DNA from: Bacillota bacterium
GTDB lineage: Bacteria > Bacillota > Clostridia > Clostridiales > Clostridiaceae
Length of the DNA stretch: 47,616 nucleotides
Direction of reading: 5' to 3'
Assembly (NCBI GenBank): GCA_030706015.1
Contig: JAUZPI010000032.1
Span: 1 to 47,616 of the forward strand
Part shown: in pieces, positions 17,647-27,057 of the stretch
How the letters are laid out: each line of letters begins with the position of its first letter
Numbering within the stretch: position 1 is the first letter of the stretch
Notes under the pieces: generated by a model
Database searches by the model: none
What the model saw: the letters and a program-made list of their open reading frames with translations, nothing else
Told to the model about the DNA's origin: nothing
Program-made: the position numbers and the translations under genes

Positions 17647-18684
17647 TTAATTGTTTATATGATTTCTTGCTGTCTCTACCATAGCTATAATATTTTCAAC
17701 TGGTACTGCTGGAGGAATATCACAGCCTGGCATAACAATATAATTGCTTTTAGCTCCTGATTTTTCAATACAATCAATACATGCATTTTTAACACCCTTT
17801 GTATCTGAAAACTGCATAATACTTACTGGATTCATGTTTCCTGAGAATGCCATCTTATCCTTAAAAACCTCAGCAGCCACACTTAAATCTACTTTGTAAT
17901 CAAGTGAAATAAAACTTGCTCCACTCTCAGCTAGTAAGTCTAAGCGGTTTGTAATATTTCCACAAATATGTACACAAACTAAAACTCCTCTTTCCTTGAT
18001 TCTATTTATCAATTTTTTTATATAAGGTAAAGAGAATTCGTTAAACTGTGACTTGGATATCATATCCCCAGAGGCTGAAGGATCGGCAATAGATAAAATC
18101 CCAACACCAGCATCAATAAATGATTCAAAATACTGATAGCAAACTTCTGTTGCAAATTCTAAAACTGCATGTACTACCTGTTTATCTTTGTAAATATTCC
18201 TCATTAGGTTTTCAACGCCGTATAAAAGTCCAGCTAAAGTAAAAGGTCCCCATTGACTAGAACCTACTAAAGTTTCCTGTCCGATATTATTAACAAGATA
18301 ACTTGATGCTTGCCATAATACTTTTAAATTTTCATCTTCCTTTATATTACTAGGATTTAGTGTTTCTATATCTGATACATTTTTAATTAATGATTCTAAA
18401 ATATCTGGAGTTCCTTTTTCCCTATATTTAATCTTCCCTCCTAATGCAGCGATTGCAAGATTGTGATAACCTGAACCTATCCAAACAATATCAGACTGAA
18501 CTATTTTATTGGTTTCCTCAATAATTTCAGCAAATTTTTCAGGTCCAATTTTCAAAGCATTCTCAAGGGTTAATCCTTTGCGATTTAATGTCCAGGCTCC
18601 TCCTGACAATAATGCTACTGGTGTTCTCGGAGTTTCTTTTAGATTAACAACATCCAAAATAATCTGTTTAGAAGATATAGTCAT
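17647..18684 (-). CDS. uroporphyrinogen-decarboxylase-type corrinoid methyltransferase, copy 2
   Basis: 345 residues, URO-D/MtaA/MtbA-type TIM barrel. A zinc-binding pattern is visible: His and Cys in VHICGN (about 233-235) and a distal Cys in VMPGCDIPP (about 320). Such enzymes move a methyl group between a corrinoid protein and a thiol or tetrahydrofolate. It follows the corrinoid-activating protein gene by 38 bp. Sequence differs strongly from the paralogue at 20395-21426, so the two could be methyl donor-side and acceptor-side partners. Confidence 0.85.
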   Translation of the reverse strand: MTISSKQIILDVVNLKETPRTPVALLSGGAWTLNRKGLTLENALKIGPEKFAEIIEETNKIVQSDIVWIGSGYHNLAIAALGGKIKYREKGTPDILESLIKNVSDIETLNPSNIKEDENLKVLWQASSYLVNNIGQETLVGSSQWGPFTLAGLLYGVENLMRNIYKDKQVVHAVLEFATEVCYQYFESFIDAGVGILSIADPSASGDMISKSQFNEFSLPYIKKLINRIKERGVLVCVHICGNITNRLDLLAESGASFISLDYKVDLSVAAEVFKDKMAFSGNMNPVSIMQFSDTKGVKNACIDCIEKSGAKSNYIVMPGCDIPPAVPVENIIAMVETARNHINN

Positions 18685-18721
18685 AATTTCACCTCTTTCA
18701 AGCTTTAGTAAATTAATAAAA

Positions 18722-20395
18722 TTAAAAACTCAAAGATTGTACAAAAACCTTATCAAATTCTTTATAGCTTGATAATTCTATAACATCTACTGATTTAACA
18801 ATTTTCACCATTTTCTCTCTATACTCAGTATTTAGTAAAAATATCTGTCCACCAGACTTTGAAGTATTACCAATGAAATCAATTTTATCTTTAAACTCTG
18901 ACGGTAAAAGACCTATGTTAATTAAACTTTTTGCTCTAAGATGATAGCCAAAGGAACCTGCAATAAGCACTTTTTCTACATCATCAGCTTTAAGGCTCCT
19001 ACTCTTAAGCAAAAATTCTATTCCTGCTCTTACTGCACCTTTTGCCAATTGTACCTGCCTTATATCCTTTTGTGATAAATATACTTTATCGGTAATTCTA
19101 AATACAGTTTTGCCTTCAAGCTTTACAAGCTTTTCTTTTAAAATTGAACTTAGGTCAGCTTTATTGAAATCAACAAATTTACCACTTTTATTTATTAATC
19201 CATTTGCAACTAGCTCCCCTACAATATCTATAAGGCCACTTCCGCAAATACCAATAGCTTCTTTATTGCCAATTGTTTTAACTGTTATTTTTCCATCCTC
19301 TTCAACATTGAAAAATTCAATTGCTCCATGAGCTGCTCTCATTCCATGAGTTATATTCATGCCTTCAAACGCTGGACCCGCTGCAGTAGAAGTAGCCGAT
19401 AATTGGCCATCTAATGCTATTGCCATTTCACCATTTGTGCCAATATCAACAAATAGAGTAATTCCCTTTTCCTCATGCAACCTTGATGCCAAAATTCCTG
19501 AAGCAATATCAGCTCCAACATATGCAGATATTATTGGAGGAAAATATATTACCCCTAATGGAGAAATAGATAATTTATGATCTTTAGCTATAATATGATT
19601 TCCACCATGCAACTTAGGATTGTAAGGAAATTTTCCTAGAGAACTAGGATCAACCTTTGCTGCTAGATGTAACATGCAAGTATTACCGCTGAAGATTGCC
19701 TCATAAATATTATTAAAATCTATACCTGAATTCTTACACAGCTGAATTATCATGTTATTAATTTCATCAATAACACCTTTGTTCAATTTTTCAAGTCCAT
19801 CCTTATCAGAGGCAAATTTAATTCTTGAAAGAACATCTTGTGCATGAATAGCCTGTGGATTTAAAGAGGAAATTGAACCTAACTCCTTTCCTTCCCGTAA
19901 ATCTATAAGAGAAGTAACCATAGTAGTTGTCCCAATATCCACAACAATACCAAAAATCTTATCTTCTGTATTGAAAGCTTCACTTCCTAGTTCTTTATCA
20001 TAGAGATACACTCTTGTTATGCTATCATTTTCAAAATATTTTTTTGTTATTGAGGTTTTAATTTTTATATCAAAACCCTTACCTTCGCTTAGAATCTTTA
20101 ATGTGTCATTTTGCTCTTTATTAATTATTTCAACTGAAATGTCCCCAATTATCTTTGCGCTACAAGCCAATACAAAGCCTTGAGATATTTCTTCATGAGT
20201 TAAATGATGCTTTCCACTAGAAATTACATTTCTAATTGATACCTCATCAAGCCTTACCTTGCATTTACCACAGGTTAAATTTGAATTACAAGGAGATTCA
20301 AGCAACACTCCTGCAAGACCAGCTGCCTGCAGTATTGTAGTGCCTTCATCAACTATTATTTTTTTATTCTCTGGATAAAAATTTACCTGTACCAT
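18722..20395 (-). CDS. corrinoid-activating ferredoxin/ASKHA protein (RACE/RamA-like)
   Basis: 557 residues. An N-terminal plant-type 2Fe-2S ferredoxin domain (about 1-90) carries cysteines in SPCNSNLTCGKC and VLACSAK. The rest is an ASKHA-type ATPase domain with two phosphate loops (VVDIGTTTM near 150 and FVDIGTNGEM near 310) and a late AGSFG loop. This is the RACE arrangement, which reduces inactive cob(II)amide to cob(I)amide with ATP. Its ATG overlaps the upstream stop by one base (TAATG). It keeps the 21458-22120 corrinoid protein active. Confidence 0.92.
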   Translation of the reverse strand: MVQVNFYPENKKIIVDEGTTILQAAGLAGVLLESPCNSNLTCGKCKVRLDEVSIRNVISSGKHHLTHEEISQGFVLACSAKIIGDISVEIINKEQNDTLKILSEGKGFDIKIKTSITKKYFENDSITRVYLYDKELGSEAFNTEDKIFGIVVDIGTTTMVTSLIDLREGKELGSISSLNPQAIHAQDVLSRIKFASDKDGLEKLNKGVIDEINNMIIQLCKNSGIDFNNIYEAIFSGNTCMLHLAAKVDPSSLGKFPYNPKLHGGNHIIAKDHKLSISPLGVIYFPPIISAYVGADIASGILASRLHEEKGITLFVDIGTNGEMAIALDGQLSATSTAAGPAFEGMNITHGMRAAHGAIEFFNVEEDGKITVKTIGNKEAIGICGSGLIDIVGELVANGLINKSGKFVDFNKADLSSILKEKLVKLEGKTVFRITDKVYLSQKDIRQVQLAKGAVRAGIEFLLKSRSLKADDVEKVLIAGSFGYHLRAKSLINIGLLPSEFKDKIDFIGNTSKSGGQIFLLNTEYREKMVKIVKSVDVIELSSYKEFDKVFVQSLSF

Positions 20396-21426
20396 TATAT
20401 TATTTGTCCTTCCTTAACGGTATTTGTAAAAGCATTTATGTTTCTTAGTGAGGAAGAAGTACTTAATCCACATGCTGGTGATATAATATTTATCCCATCC
20501 ATTAAAAGCTTCTCTGTTTGCTTAGAAACACTCACTGAATCGCCAAATTCCAGAAGATACGTGCTTAAATTACCCATAGTAATAAGAGAAGGATACTCTT
20601 CCTTAAGCATTCGTAAATTCACCAGTGAATCTGTACTTATTGCATCACTCTTGATATTTGGCAATTGATTCTTTACAGCATTTAAATTGCCGCAAATGTG
20701 TACAATAACAGGCACATGAAATGCATGAATACCATCAATTAATTTATTTATGTATTTTACAGCATATTCCTGAAAAGTCTTAGGACCTAGTATCTCTCCT
20801 GTGGCAGTAGGATCTGCAATAGAAATTACAGTTACTCCATTTTCAATCATAAGCTTGGCATACTCTATTAGAAAATCAGTAACATAGTCAATAACTCTAT
20901 GTGAGGCTTCTTTGCATTTCCTCAATTCCTTTAAAAAAGTCATTGCATCAACTAAAGATGCAGCAGTACTTATAGGACCAGTTAAATTACCTATTACAGG
21001 CACATCGCTATTACTTTTTGAAATGTAATGACCAGCTTGAATAACTGTATTTACACGTCCATCTTTAAGTAATTCTTTAATATTTTTATATTCAACCTTT
21101 GTAACTGAAGGAAATACCTCTTCGATTATTTTAGGTTCACAGGACAGAGTGCCAAAATCTACTTTACTTCCAAGCAATTCAGCTTCAACTGTCATACAAA
21201 ATGGAATCCCAAAGTTTTCAAAACCAGTATATTGATACACATCCTTCGAAAGTTCACTCATGAGTCTATAATCACTATGTGCCGTAGGCAGCGTATGTTT
21301 TGTTATGTTCATTACATCAACAATTGCCGCATTCATCATTCCTCCAGGACAAATTACAGGTGGCCTATCTACCTTTTCCCTATGCAAAACTCTTAATAAT
21401 CTTTCCTTTGGTGTAAATATATCCAT
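20395..21426 (-). CDS. uroporphyrinogen-decarboxylase-type corrinoid methyltransferase, copy 1
   Basis: 343 residues, URO-D/MtaA-like TIM barrel. The N-terminus (TPKERLLRVLHREKVDRPPV) is typical of the MtaA/MtbA branch. Zinc ligands are His and Cys in VHICGN (about 237-239) and a distal Cys in SPACGLS (about 322). It follows the corrinoid protein gene by about 30 bp, so it is the closest candidate partner. It may transfer methyl from the corrinoid to a thiol acceptor, or demethylate a methylthiol. Confidence 0.88.
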   Translation of the reverse strand: MDIFTPKERLLRVLHREKVDRPPVICPGGMMNAAIVDVMNITKHTLPTAHSDYRLMSELSKDVYQYTGFENFGIPFCMTVEAELLGSKVDFGTLSCEPKIIEEVFPSVTKVEYKNIKELLKDGRVNTVIQAGHYISKSNSDVPVIGNLTGPISTAASLVDAMTFLKELRKCKEASHRVIDYVTDFLIEYAKLMIENGVTVISIADPTATGEILGPKTFQEYAVKYINKLIDGIHAFHVPVIVHICGNLNAVKNQLPNIKSDAISTDSLVNLRMLKEEYPSLITMGNLSTYLLEFGDSVSVSKQTEKLLMDGINIISPACGLSTSSSLRNINAFTNTVKEGQII

Positions 21427-21457
21427 ACTTTACCCTCTTTCAAACTTAAACATATAT

Positions 21458-22120
21458 TTATATTGCAACCGCAGCACCAACTAATCTCCTTGCAAGTCTA
21501 ACGGCTTCTGCAGCATTTACTGAATATCCATCTGCTCCAATTTTATCTGCGAAACCTTGAGATATGGGTCCTCCACCTATCATAACCTTAAAATTTTCCC
21601 TAATATTTTCTTTTTCTAATATTCTTATAACCTCTGCCATACCATCCATTGTTGTAGTCATTAATGTTGAAACTAAAATAAGTTCAGCATTTTCTTCTTT
21701 TGCCCTATTAACAAAGGTTGATGGTGGTACGTCCCTTCCCAGGTCAATTACATCGAAACCTGATGTCTCAAGCATAATTTTAACAAGATTTTTTCCTATA
21801 TCATGAGTATCGCCCTCAACCACACCTATAACTGCTTTATGTTTTACCTCATTATCATTTACTTTTATATGAGGCTTTAGAATATCCATCCCAGCATACA
21901 TGGCGTCTGAACACATTAAAAGCTCTGGAATAAAATACTCTTCCTCCTCAAAAAGCTTTCCAGCAGTCTCCATTCCTTGTGATAATCCCTTATCAATAGC
22001 TTCATAAGCATCATAGCTATTAGAAATAACTTGGTTTGAAACAGCTACCGCTTCATCTTCATCCATCTCTACTACTGCATCAGCTAATTTTTTGTATAAC
22101 TCTTCTTTACTTTGTGACAT
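21458..22120 (-). CDS. methyltransferase corrinoid protein (MtbC/MtgC-like)
   Basis: 220 residues. An N-terminal helical cap domain (about 1-90) is followed by a B12-binding Rossmann domain with the cobalt-ligand His in GDTHDIGKNLV (about 107), the SxL motif in VSTLMTT and the GGGP loop. The ATG at 22120 is chosen because GGAGGG lies six bases upstream; a longer frame to 22219 overlaps the previous gene and has no such site. The protein carries the methyl group between the flanking methyltransferases. Confidence 0.93.
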   Translation of the reverse strand: MSQSKEELYKKLADAVVEMDEDEAVAVSNQVISNSYDAYEAIDKGLSQGMETAGKLFEEEEYFIPELLMCSDAMYAGMDILKPHIKVNDNEVKHKAVIGVVEGDTHDIGKNLVKIMLETSGFDVIDLGRDVPPSTFVNRAKEENAELILVSTLMTTTMDGMAEVIRILEKENIRENFKVMIGGGPISQGFADKIGADGYSVNAAEAVRLARRLVGAAVAI

Positions 22121-22181
22121 TCCTAACCCTCCATTAAGTAATTCTATATATTTATACGGCTGCATACTAAACCAGATATTT

Positions 22182-22844
22182 TTAAGTATTCGCATTAAAA
22201 TACTCTTCTTTAACAACATCAGATTGATTTATATTAATGAATTTATTATTTTCATAGGGTCCATTTACGATTTTTTCTATGAAACTTGAGCTACCTTCAG
22301 TTATTTCGTGATCTAAATTAAGTAGTTTTGCAATTTGTTTTGAACTCTTTATGTACTCATTTTCTTTTATGCAGCCTGTTTTAATAAACATTATCTTTTT
22401 ATAGCTTTCGTACATTCTAGATAATACTCTATAAGCTTTTCTTTCCCCATATTTTTCTTTTATCCGCTTATGCTCTGAAAGAATGGACTTTTCAGATATA
22501 ATCCATCCACCTGATAAATAGAAAATGCCTAATTCCTTTTTAAAGATATTTTCATCTTTTGAGCTACCATCCAGAAAAATAGAAATGCAATCGTGTACTC
22601 TTGGTATTGTTAAGGTACAGCTAGCTGCTTTCAAACTTCTTAAAGCTCCTCCGCATAAACCGAATGCAAGGACAATTCTAGAATATGTTTTTGAACTATC
22701 AATTCTATTTTGTAATTCCCTGTTAAGTTTTTCAGGGTTTAAATGCAATTTCATTGGCATAAATTCATACTCAATATTACAATAAGTTGATATTGAAAGC
22801 AGCTCTTCCTTCATAACTTCACAAGCAATTATTTTTACCGTCAT
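22182..22844 (-). CDS. DUF1638 protein
   Basis: 220 residues matching the DUF1638 pattern: an N-terminal KIIACEV strand, LAFGLCGG in the centre, an RVHDCI motif, and LSGGW plus IKTGC later. The conserved His and Cys residues look like a metal or cofactor site. In clostridia and methanogens such genes commonly sit beside corrinoid methyltransferases, as here, but the biochemical role is unknown. AAGGAGAACAAC precedes the ATG. The C-terminal residues run past 22219 into the leader of the corrinoid protein gene. Confidence 0.8.
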   Translation of the reverse strand: MTVKIIACEVMKEELLSISTYCNIEYEFMPMKLHLNPEKLNRELQNRIDSSKTYSRIVLAFGLCGGALRSLKAASCTLTIPRVHDCISIFLDGSSKDENIFKKELGIFYLSGGWIISEKSILSEHKRIKEKYGERKAYRVLSRMYESYKKIMFIKTGCIKENEYIKSSKQIAKLLNLDHEITEGSSSFIEKIVNGPYENNKFININQSDVVKEEYFNANT

Positions 22845-22896
22845 GTTGTTCTCCTTGTTATTCTAAAGGTATAATCATTTAATTTATATATCTGAA

Positions 22897-24183
22897 TTAA
22901 TTAGTTGTAGCCTTTAGAGCTTCATCTAGATCCAATATTAAATCGTCAGCATCTTCAATACCGATGGATAATCTTATTAAGTCTGGCGTAATACCAGCCT
23001 CCAATTGCTGCTGCTGTGAAAGTTGAACGTGAGTAGTGGTTGCAGGATGGGCAGCCAAGGACTTTGCATCACCTACATTAGCCAAATATGAAAATAGGTT
23101 AAGCTTATTAATGAATTTCTTGCCAGCTTCAAGACCGCCTTTAACTCCAAAGGTAAAAATAGAACCCGCACCTTTAGGGAAATACCTTAGTGCCAAATTA
23201 TAATATTTATTTCCCGGTAAACTAGGGTAGTTAACCCATGCAACATTTTCATGCCTACTTAAAAATTCAGCAATTTTTAGCGCATTTGACACATGTTTTT
23301 CAACTCTAAGGGATAAGGTTTCAGTACCTAAAAGAAGTAAAAAAGAGTTAAATGGGCTTATTGCCGCACCAATATCTCTAAGATATTTGGTTCTTACTCG
23401 TGTAACGAAAGCTATTTCCTTAAACCTTTCATGATACTTTAATCCTGCGTAGCTTGGATCAGGTTCAGTAAACTGTGGGAACTTACCATTAGACCAGTTG
23501 AATTTTCCACTTTCTACAATTACTCCTCCAATTGCTGTACCATGTCCTCCAATAAACTTCGTTGCTGAATGTACTACAATATCTGCACCATGCTTTAATG
23601 GTTTAAAAAGATATGGTGTTGCAAAAGTATTATCAACAATTAATGGAACTTTATGTTCATGAGCAATTTCAGCTAAAGCTTCGATATCTACAATATTCAT
23701 TCCTGGATTACCTATTGACTCAATAAAGATAGCTTTAGTTTTATCAGTTATAGCTTGTTTAAAATTATTAATATCATCAGAATCTACAAAAACAGCCTTT
23801 ATACCAAAGTCACCCAATGTCGTTGATAAAAGATTATAAGTACCGCCATATAATGTGCTAGCCGCTACTATTTCATCACCAGCAGAAGCTGCATTAAGCA
23901 ATGAATATGTGATTGCCGCTGAACCAGAAGCAACTGCTAATGCCCCAGAACCACCTTCAAGTGCTGCAATACGTTGTTCAAAAACTTCATTAGTTGGATT
24001 AGAAGTTCGAGTATATGTATACCCAATTTCTTTGAAAGTAAATATTCTTTCAGCCTTTTCAAAAGTGCCAAAATCATATGAGCTGGTCTGATATATAGGA
24101 ACTGCCCTTGAACCTGTAGCAGGATCAGCCTTTTGTCCTGCATGAATTTGCAGCGTATCAAATCTTAATTCTTTTTCACTCAA
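22897..24183 (-). CDS. metY: O-acetylhomoserine sulfhydrylase
   Basis: About 428 residues, Cys/Met-metabolism PLP family, MetY branch. PLP lysine is in HSATKFIGGHG (about 210), with the PLP-stacking residues in LYGGTYNL and the phosphate-binding SGSAAI. Catalyses O-acetylhomoserine plus sulfide to homocysteine, or plus methanethiol to methionine. It heads operon C. The start is probably the TTG at 24183 because GGAG lies nine bases upstream; the ATG at 24192 abuts that site. In Rhodospirillum a homologous enzyme accompanies methylthio-alkane reductase to capture methanethiol, which is the role suggested here. Confidence 0.93.
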   Translation of the reverse strand: MSEKELRFDTLQIHAGQKADPATGSRAVPIYQTSSYDFGTFEKAERIFTFKEIGYTYTRTSNPTNEVFEQRIAALEGGSGALAVASGSAAITYSLLNAASAGDEIVAASTLYGGTYNLLSTTLGDFGIKAVFVDSDDINNFKQAITDKTKAIFIESIGNPGMNIVDIEALAEIAHEHKVPLIVDNTFATPYLFKPLKHGADIVVHSATKFIGGHGTAIGGVIVESGKFNWSNGKFPQFTEPDPSYAGLKYHERFKEIAFVTRVRTKYLRDIGAAISPFNSFLLLLGTETLSLRVEKHVSNALKIAEFLSRHENVAWVNYPSLPGNKYYNLALRYFPKGAGSIFTFGVKGGLEAGKKFINKLNLFSYLANVGDAKSLAAHPATTTHVQLSQQQQLEAGITPDLIRLSIGIEDADDLILDLDEALKATTN

Positions 24184-24207
24184 ATTTACCATCTCCTAAA
24201 TATAAAA

Positions 24208-24264
24208 TAAAAAAAGACGAAATTAATTAAAAATAATTAATCTCGTCTCCAGTTTTCTGGTCAA
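24208..24264 (-). promoter_or_regulatory. sulfur-type RNA leader 4: conserved hairpin plus terminator
   Basis: Minus strand: TTGA, hairpin CCAG-AAAA-CTGG (24249-24260), AG, terminator stem starting AGACG and ending CGTCT (24215-24248) with a seven-T tract. The metY ribosome-binding site follows within 20 bases of the T-tract. Confidence 0.75.
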
Positions 24265-24269
24265 CAATT

Positions 24270-24316
24270 TATTATTTACCTATACGTATTTAAAACTCTG
24301 TCGTATATATCTTCAA
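24270..24316 (-). promoter_or_regulatory. promoter and operator-like box of operon C, inside the end of a nifK-like gene
   Basis: TTGAAG (24316-24311) and TTAAAT (24293-24288) are 17 bp apart and lie within the last codons of the upstream NifK-like gene. The box TACGTATAGGTAAATAA follows at once. The -35 and -10 are weaker than at the other units. Confidence 0.45.
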
Positions 24317-25592
24317 TAACTCTAAGCCCTCCATTATAGCCTGCATAACCGCATTTTAATATAAGCCTGTAAGCTATTGGAGCACTAACAATAAGAAGGT
24401 CTGCGCCAATGCTAGCGGCTAAATCTCTATCCCATCCACTGCCTAATATTAATGCTCTGTTCTTTTGTTTATCCTTTCTTATTTCCTCTTGTATTACTCC
24501 ACCATCAACTATAAATTCAACCTCAGCACTTCTAAATTCAGATATATTTTTAAATTGATTAATAATTTCTTCTCTATATTTCAATGGAGTATCATCAATA
24601 ATATATTGCTTTGCAGGTATTATTCCAAGCTCATTTAAAAGGAATTTTGAGAAACCAATTGAATAAGAAGCATCTAAAATAGTATAAAATCTTCTTGGAA
24701 TACCATATCTAAATTCAAGCATAAAATCTGCTGTTCTCTCAATGTGAGAGTAAAACTTTTCTTCTTCTTTTTTTATAAACTTCTCTACTTTATCTTTATC
24801 AAGGTTTCCGAATTCCCCCACTTGTCTCAAAAATTTAGAGGTCTCATTTCCTCCTATAGGAAGATACGGAAAGTGAAAATATGGAGTACCATACTTTTCT
24901 TTAAGGTGTTCTGCTATAGCTAGGCCGTTCCAAGTACTTACAACAATATTAAACTCAGCATTAGGTATAGTCTTCCACTCGTCTACTCCATTGGATTCAT
25001 TACTAAAAAGAATATTTACTTCCAGACCTATACCCTCAAGAATTCTTTTTAATTCTTCAAGGTTACCATTCCAAAATTGATCTTGATAAGGAATTGTTGC
25101 AAATACATTGACAAGTCCTTTCTTAACTTTAGTATCAGTCTTAAATTTATCTACATACTGATCAATTATTGCATTAACAACTACATCATGACTAACGTAG
25201 TTATTACTCTTAAATCCACCTGTTTCGGCATATACAATTGGTTTTCCTTGCTCCTGAAATTCTGATGTTACACTTCCAACATCATCTCCAACGATATCTG
25301 AAGTACAACCTGTAAGTACTACATAAAGATCTGCATCAATTACCTTAAAAGACCCCTGGATTATGTTTTTTAATTTAGCTTCTCCGCCAAAAACAACATC
25401 AGATTCATTGGAGTTTGTACAAGGTATGGTATTTCCCCCTGCATAGCCTTCTCCTTGACCAATTAATGCACTTATTTTTCCGCTGCAGCCTGGACCTGCA
25501 TGTAGTACAGGTACAGCTCTTTTTATTGCAACCACTGTCTGTTGTGCACCTAAGGCACAAGAATATCTAGTTTGTTCTATAATTTTTAACAT
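24276..25592 (-). CDS. NifK-like beta subunit, nitrogenase-like pair D3
   Basis: 438 residues. P-cluster-type cysteines are in RYSCALGA (about 11), GPGCSGK (about 32) and LTGCTSDIVGDD (about 95). GGAGG lies eight bases before the ATG at 25592, which is inside the end of the D-like gene, so the pair is translationally coupled. The frame extends further upstream but without a suitable ribosome-binding site. It is the last gene of operon D. It is close in sequence to the 30757-32055 copy. Confidence 0.87.
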   Translation of the reverse strand: MLKIIEQTRYSCALGAQQTVVAIKRAVPVLHAGPGCSGKISALIGQGEGYAGGNTIPCTNSNESDVVFGGEAKLKNIIQGSFKVIDADLYVVLTGCTSDIVGDDVGSVTSEFQEQGKPIVYAETGGFKSNNYVSHDVVVNAIIDQYVDKFKTDTKVKKGLVNVFATIPYQDQFWNGNLEELKRILEGIGLEVNILFSNESNGVDEWKTIPNAEFNIVVSTWNGLAIAEHLKEKYGTPYFHFPYLPIGGNETSKFLRQVGEFGNLDKDKVEKFIKKEEEKFYSHIERTADFMLEFRYGIPRRFYTILDASYSIGFSKFLLNELGIIPAKQYIIDDTPLKYREEIINQFKNISEFRSAEVEFIVDGGVIQEEIRKDKQKNRALILGSGWDRDLAASIGADLLIVSAPIAYRLILKCGYAGYNGGLRVIEDIYDRVLNTYR

Positions 25593-27057
25593 GCACATTA
25601 CCTCCAAGAAAAGTGAATGGATCCTGTTCAAGCCACCATTGGGTATATGGCATTGAGCTATGCTTTGCAAGATTAGTGACAAATTCTCTATTATCTAAAG
25701 TTTCCAGGATTCTTTCAGCATAATTTAAAACTCCCTGATAACCAAAACCAAATTGTTCATCACCAATAAGTAATGTGGGAACACCTAATTTAGCCCCCCA
25801 AAGGGTCATTCCACCATGTCTTGCAATCATGATATCAGGTCTAACTCTATTTAGAATATTCACTAGTTCATAAGCTTGTTTATTACATACATTATAATTT
25901 TTAACATCACCGTATGTGTTAACATTTTGAGCTAATGCATCTGAGGTATTATCTCCATTATCATAAACAGGATCATGATGAAATATTGCTGCACCTTGTA
26001 CTTCAAGTCCTAATTCTCCTAGTAGAGCTATAATGGCATGTCCGTGTGCTGCACCTGCAGTAATATACGCTGTTTTACCTTTTAATTTTTCACGATATTC
26101 ATCAAGCTTAGGTAAAATTCTTTCATGTTCTTCTTTAATGATTTTTTCAACCTCTTCTTCTCTGTTAAGAACTCTTCCAATCTCTCTGAGCCACGCATCA
26201 GTTCCAGATACACCATAGGCAGGTGGAGATTTTATTTCAGGTACGCCATAAACTTGCTCAAGTGCTGCTCCCAAATAAGTTCCTAAAGTTGGACATACTT
26301 GTATAGTAGCCGCAGCTTCGGATATATGTTCTAATTGAGCAATTGTTGAAAATGGTACAATATATTCTGCTTCGTAGCCAAGTCTTTTTAATAATTCATC
26401 AAAAATATGGCTTCCCCAAAAATTTATTATATTTACCTTATTTGTTTTCTTTTTGGGAGGCTTTACTATCTTTCTAATTATCGAATGATATGCCGAATCA
26501 AAACCAGTTGTCCAAATTTTTGATTTAAATCCCTCACAAAAACATGAAACCACAGGAATTCCAAGCTCCTCAGAAAGTTCATTTACCGTTGATTCAACAT
26601 CTTCTCCAATTATTCCTGATGCACAGGAGGTGGTTACAAATATTGCATTTGGTTTAACCCTGCTATATGCTTCTCTCACTGTAACTTTAAGTTTATCAAG
26701 AGCACCAAAAATAGTATCTTTTTCTTCAATATTGGTATTGAAATACCTGCCAATGGCAGGCGGCAAATTTCTTTCCATCTGTCCTACTCTATAAACAAAG
26801 TTAAATTTGAAGAAATCTCCTGCACATCCCACTGGTGCATGATTTACAACTGCCGCATCAGTTATCATAGAAAGCTGACAAAAAGCATTCCCTGCACTGC
26901 AACCCATGCATTGACTAAAACTTCTTGAACAATCTTTCAATTTTCCGTCATGTGAGCATTTAACTAACTCCTCAGCAGTGCCATTAAAACCGGTAATTGA
27001 TCCTAGACGAGTCTCTCGAATCTTTACTTCAGGTGCTTTAATATTAATCTCGCTCAT
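25567..27057 (-). CDS. NifD-like alpha subunit, nitrogenase-like pair D3
   Basis: 496 residues. P-cluster-type cysteines fall in QCMGCSAG (55-60), PVGCAGD (near 85) and TSCASGIIGEDV (near 150). A cofactor-type cysteine is in IQVCPTLGTYL (near 265). The cofactor-histidine position (GVPTLLIGDE) is not His. Its N-terminus (RETRLGSITGFNG) resembles that of the 32057-33526 copy. The ATG overlaps the stop of the dehydrogenase gene in ATGA. Substrate unknown. Its coupling to a dehydrogenase and a HisC-like gene suggests a different substrate from pairs D1 and D2. Confidence 0.88.
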   Translation of the reverse strand: MSEINIKAPEVKIRETRLGSITGFNGTAEELVKCSHDGKLKDCSRSFSQCMGCSAGNAFCQLSMITDAAVVNHAPVGCAGDFFKFNFVYRVGQMERNLPPAIGRYFNTNIEEKDTIFGALDKLKVTVREAYSRVKPNAIFVTTSCASGIIGEDVESTVNELSEELGIPVVSCFCEGFKSKIWTTGFDSAYHSIIRKIVKPPKKKTNKVNIINFWGSHIFDELLKRLGYEAEYIVPFSTIAQLEHISEAAATIQVCPTLGTYLGAALEQVYGVPEIKSPPAYGVSGTDAWLREIGRVLNREEEVEKIIKEEHERILPKLDEYREKLKGKTAYITAGAAHGHAIIALLGELGLEVQGAAIFHHDPVYDNGDNTSDALAQNVNTYGDVKNYNVCNKQAYELVNILNRVRPDIMIARHGGMTLWGAKLGVPTLLIGDEQFGFGYQGVLNYAERILETLDNREFVTNLAKHSSMPYTQWWLEQDPFTFLGGNVHVKNYRTN

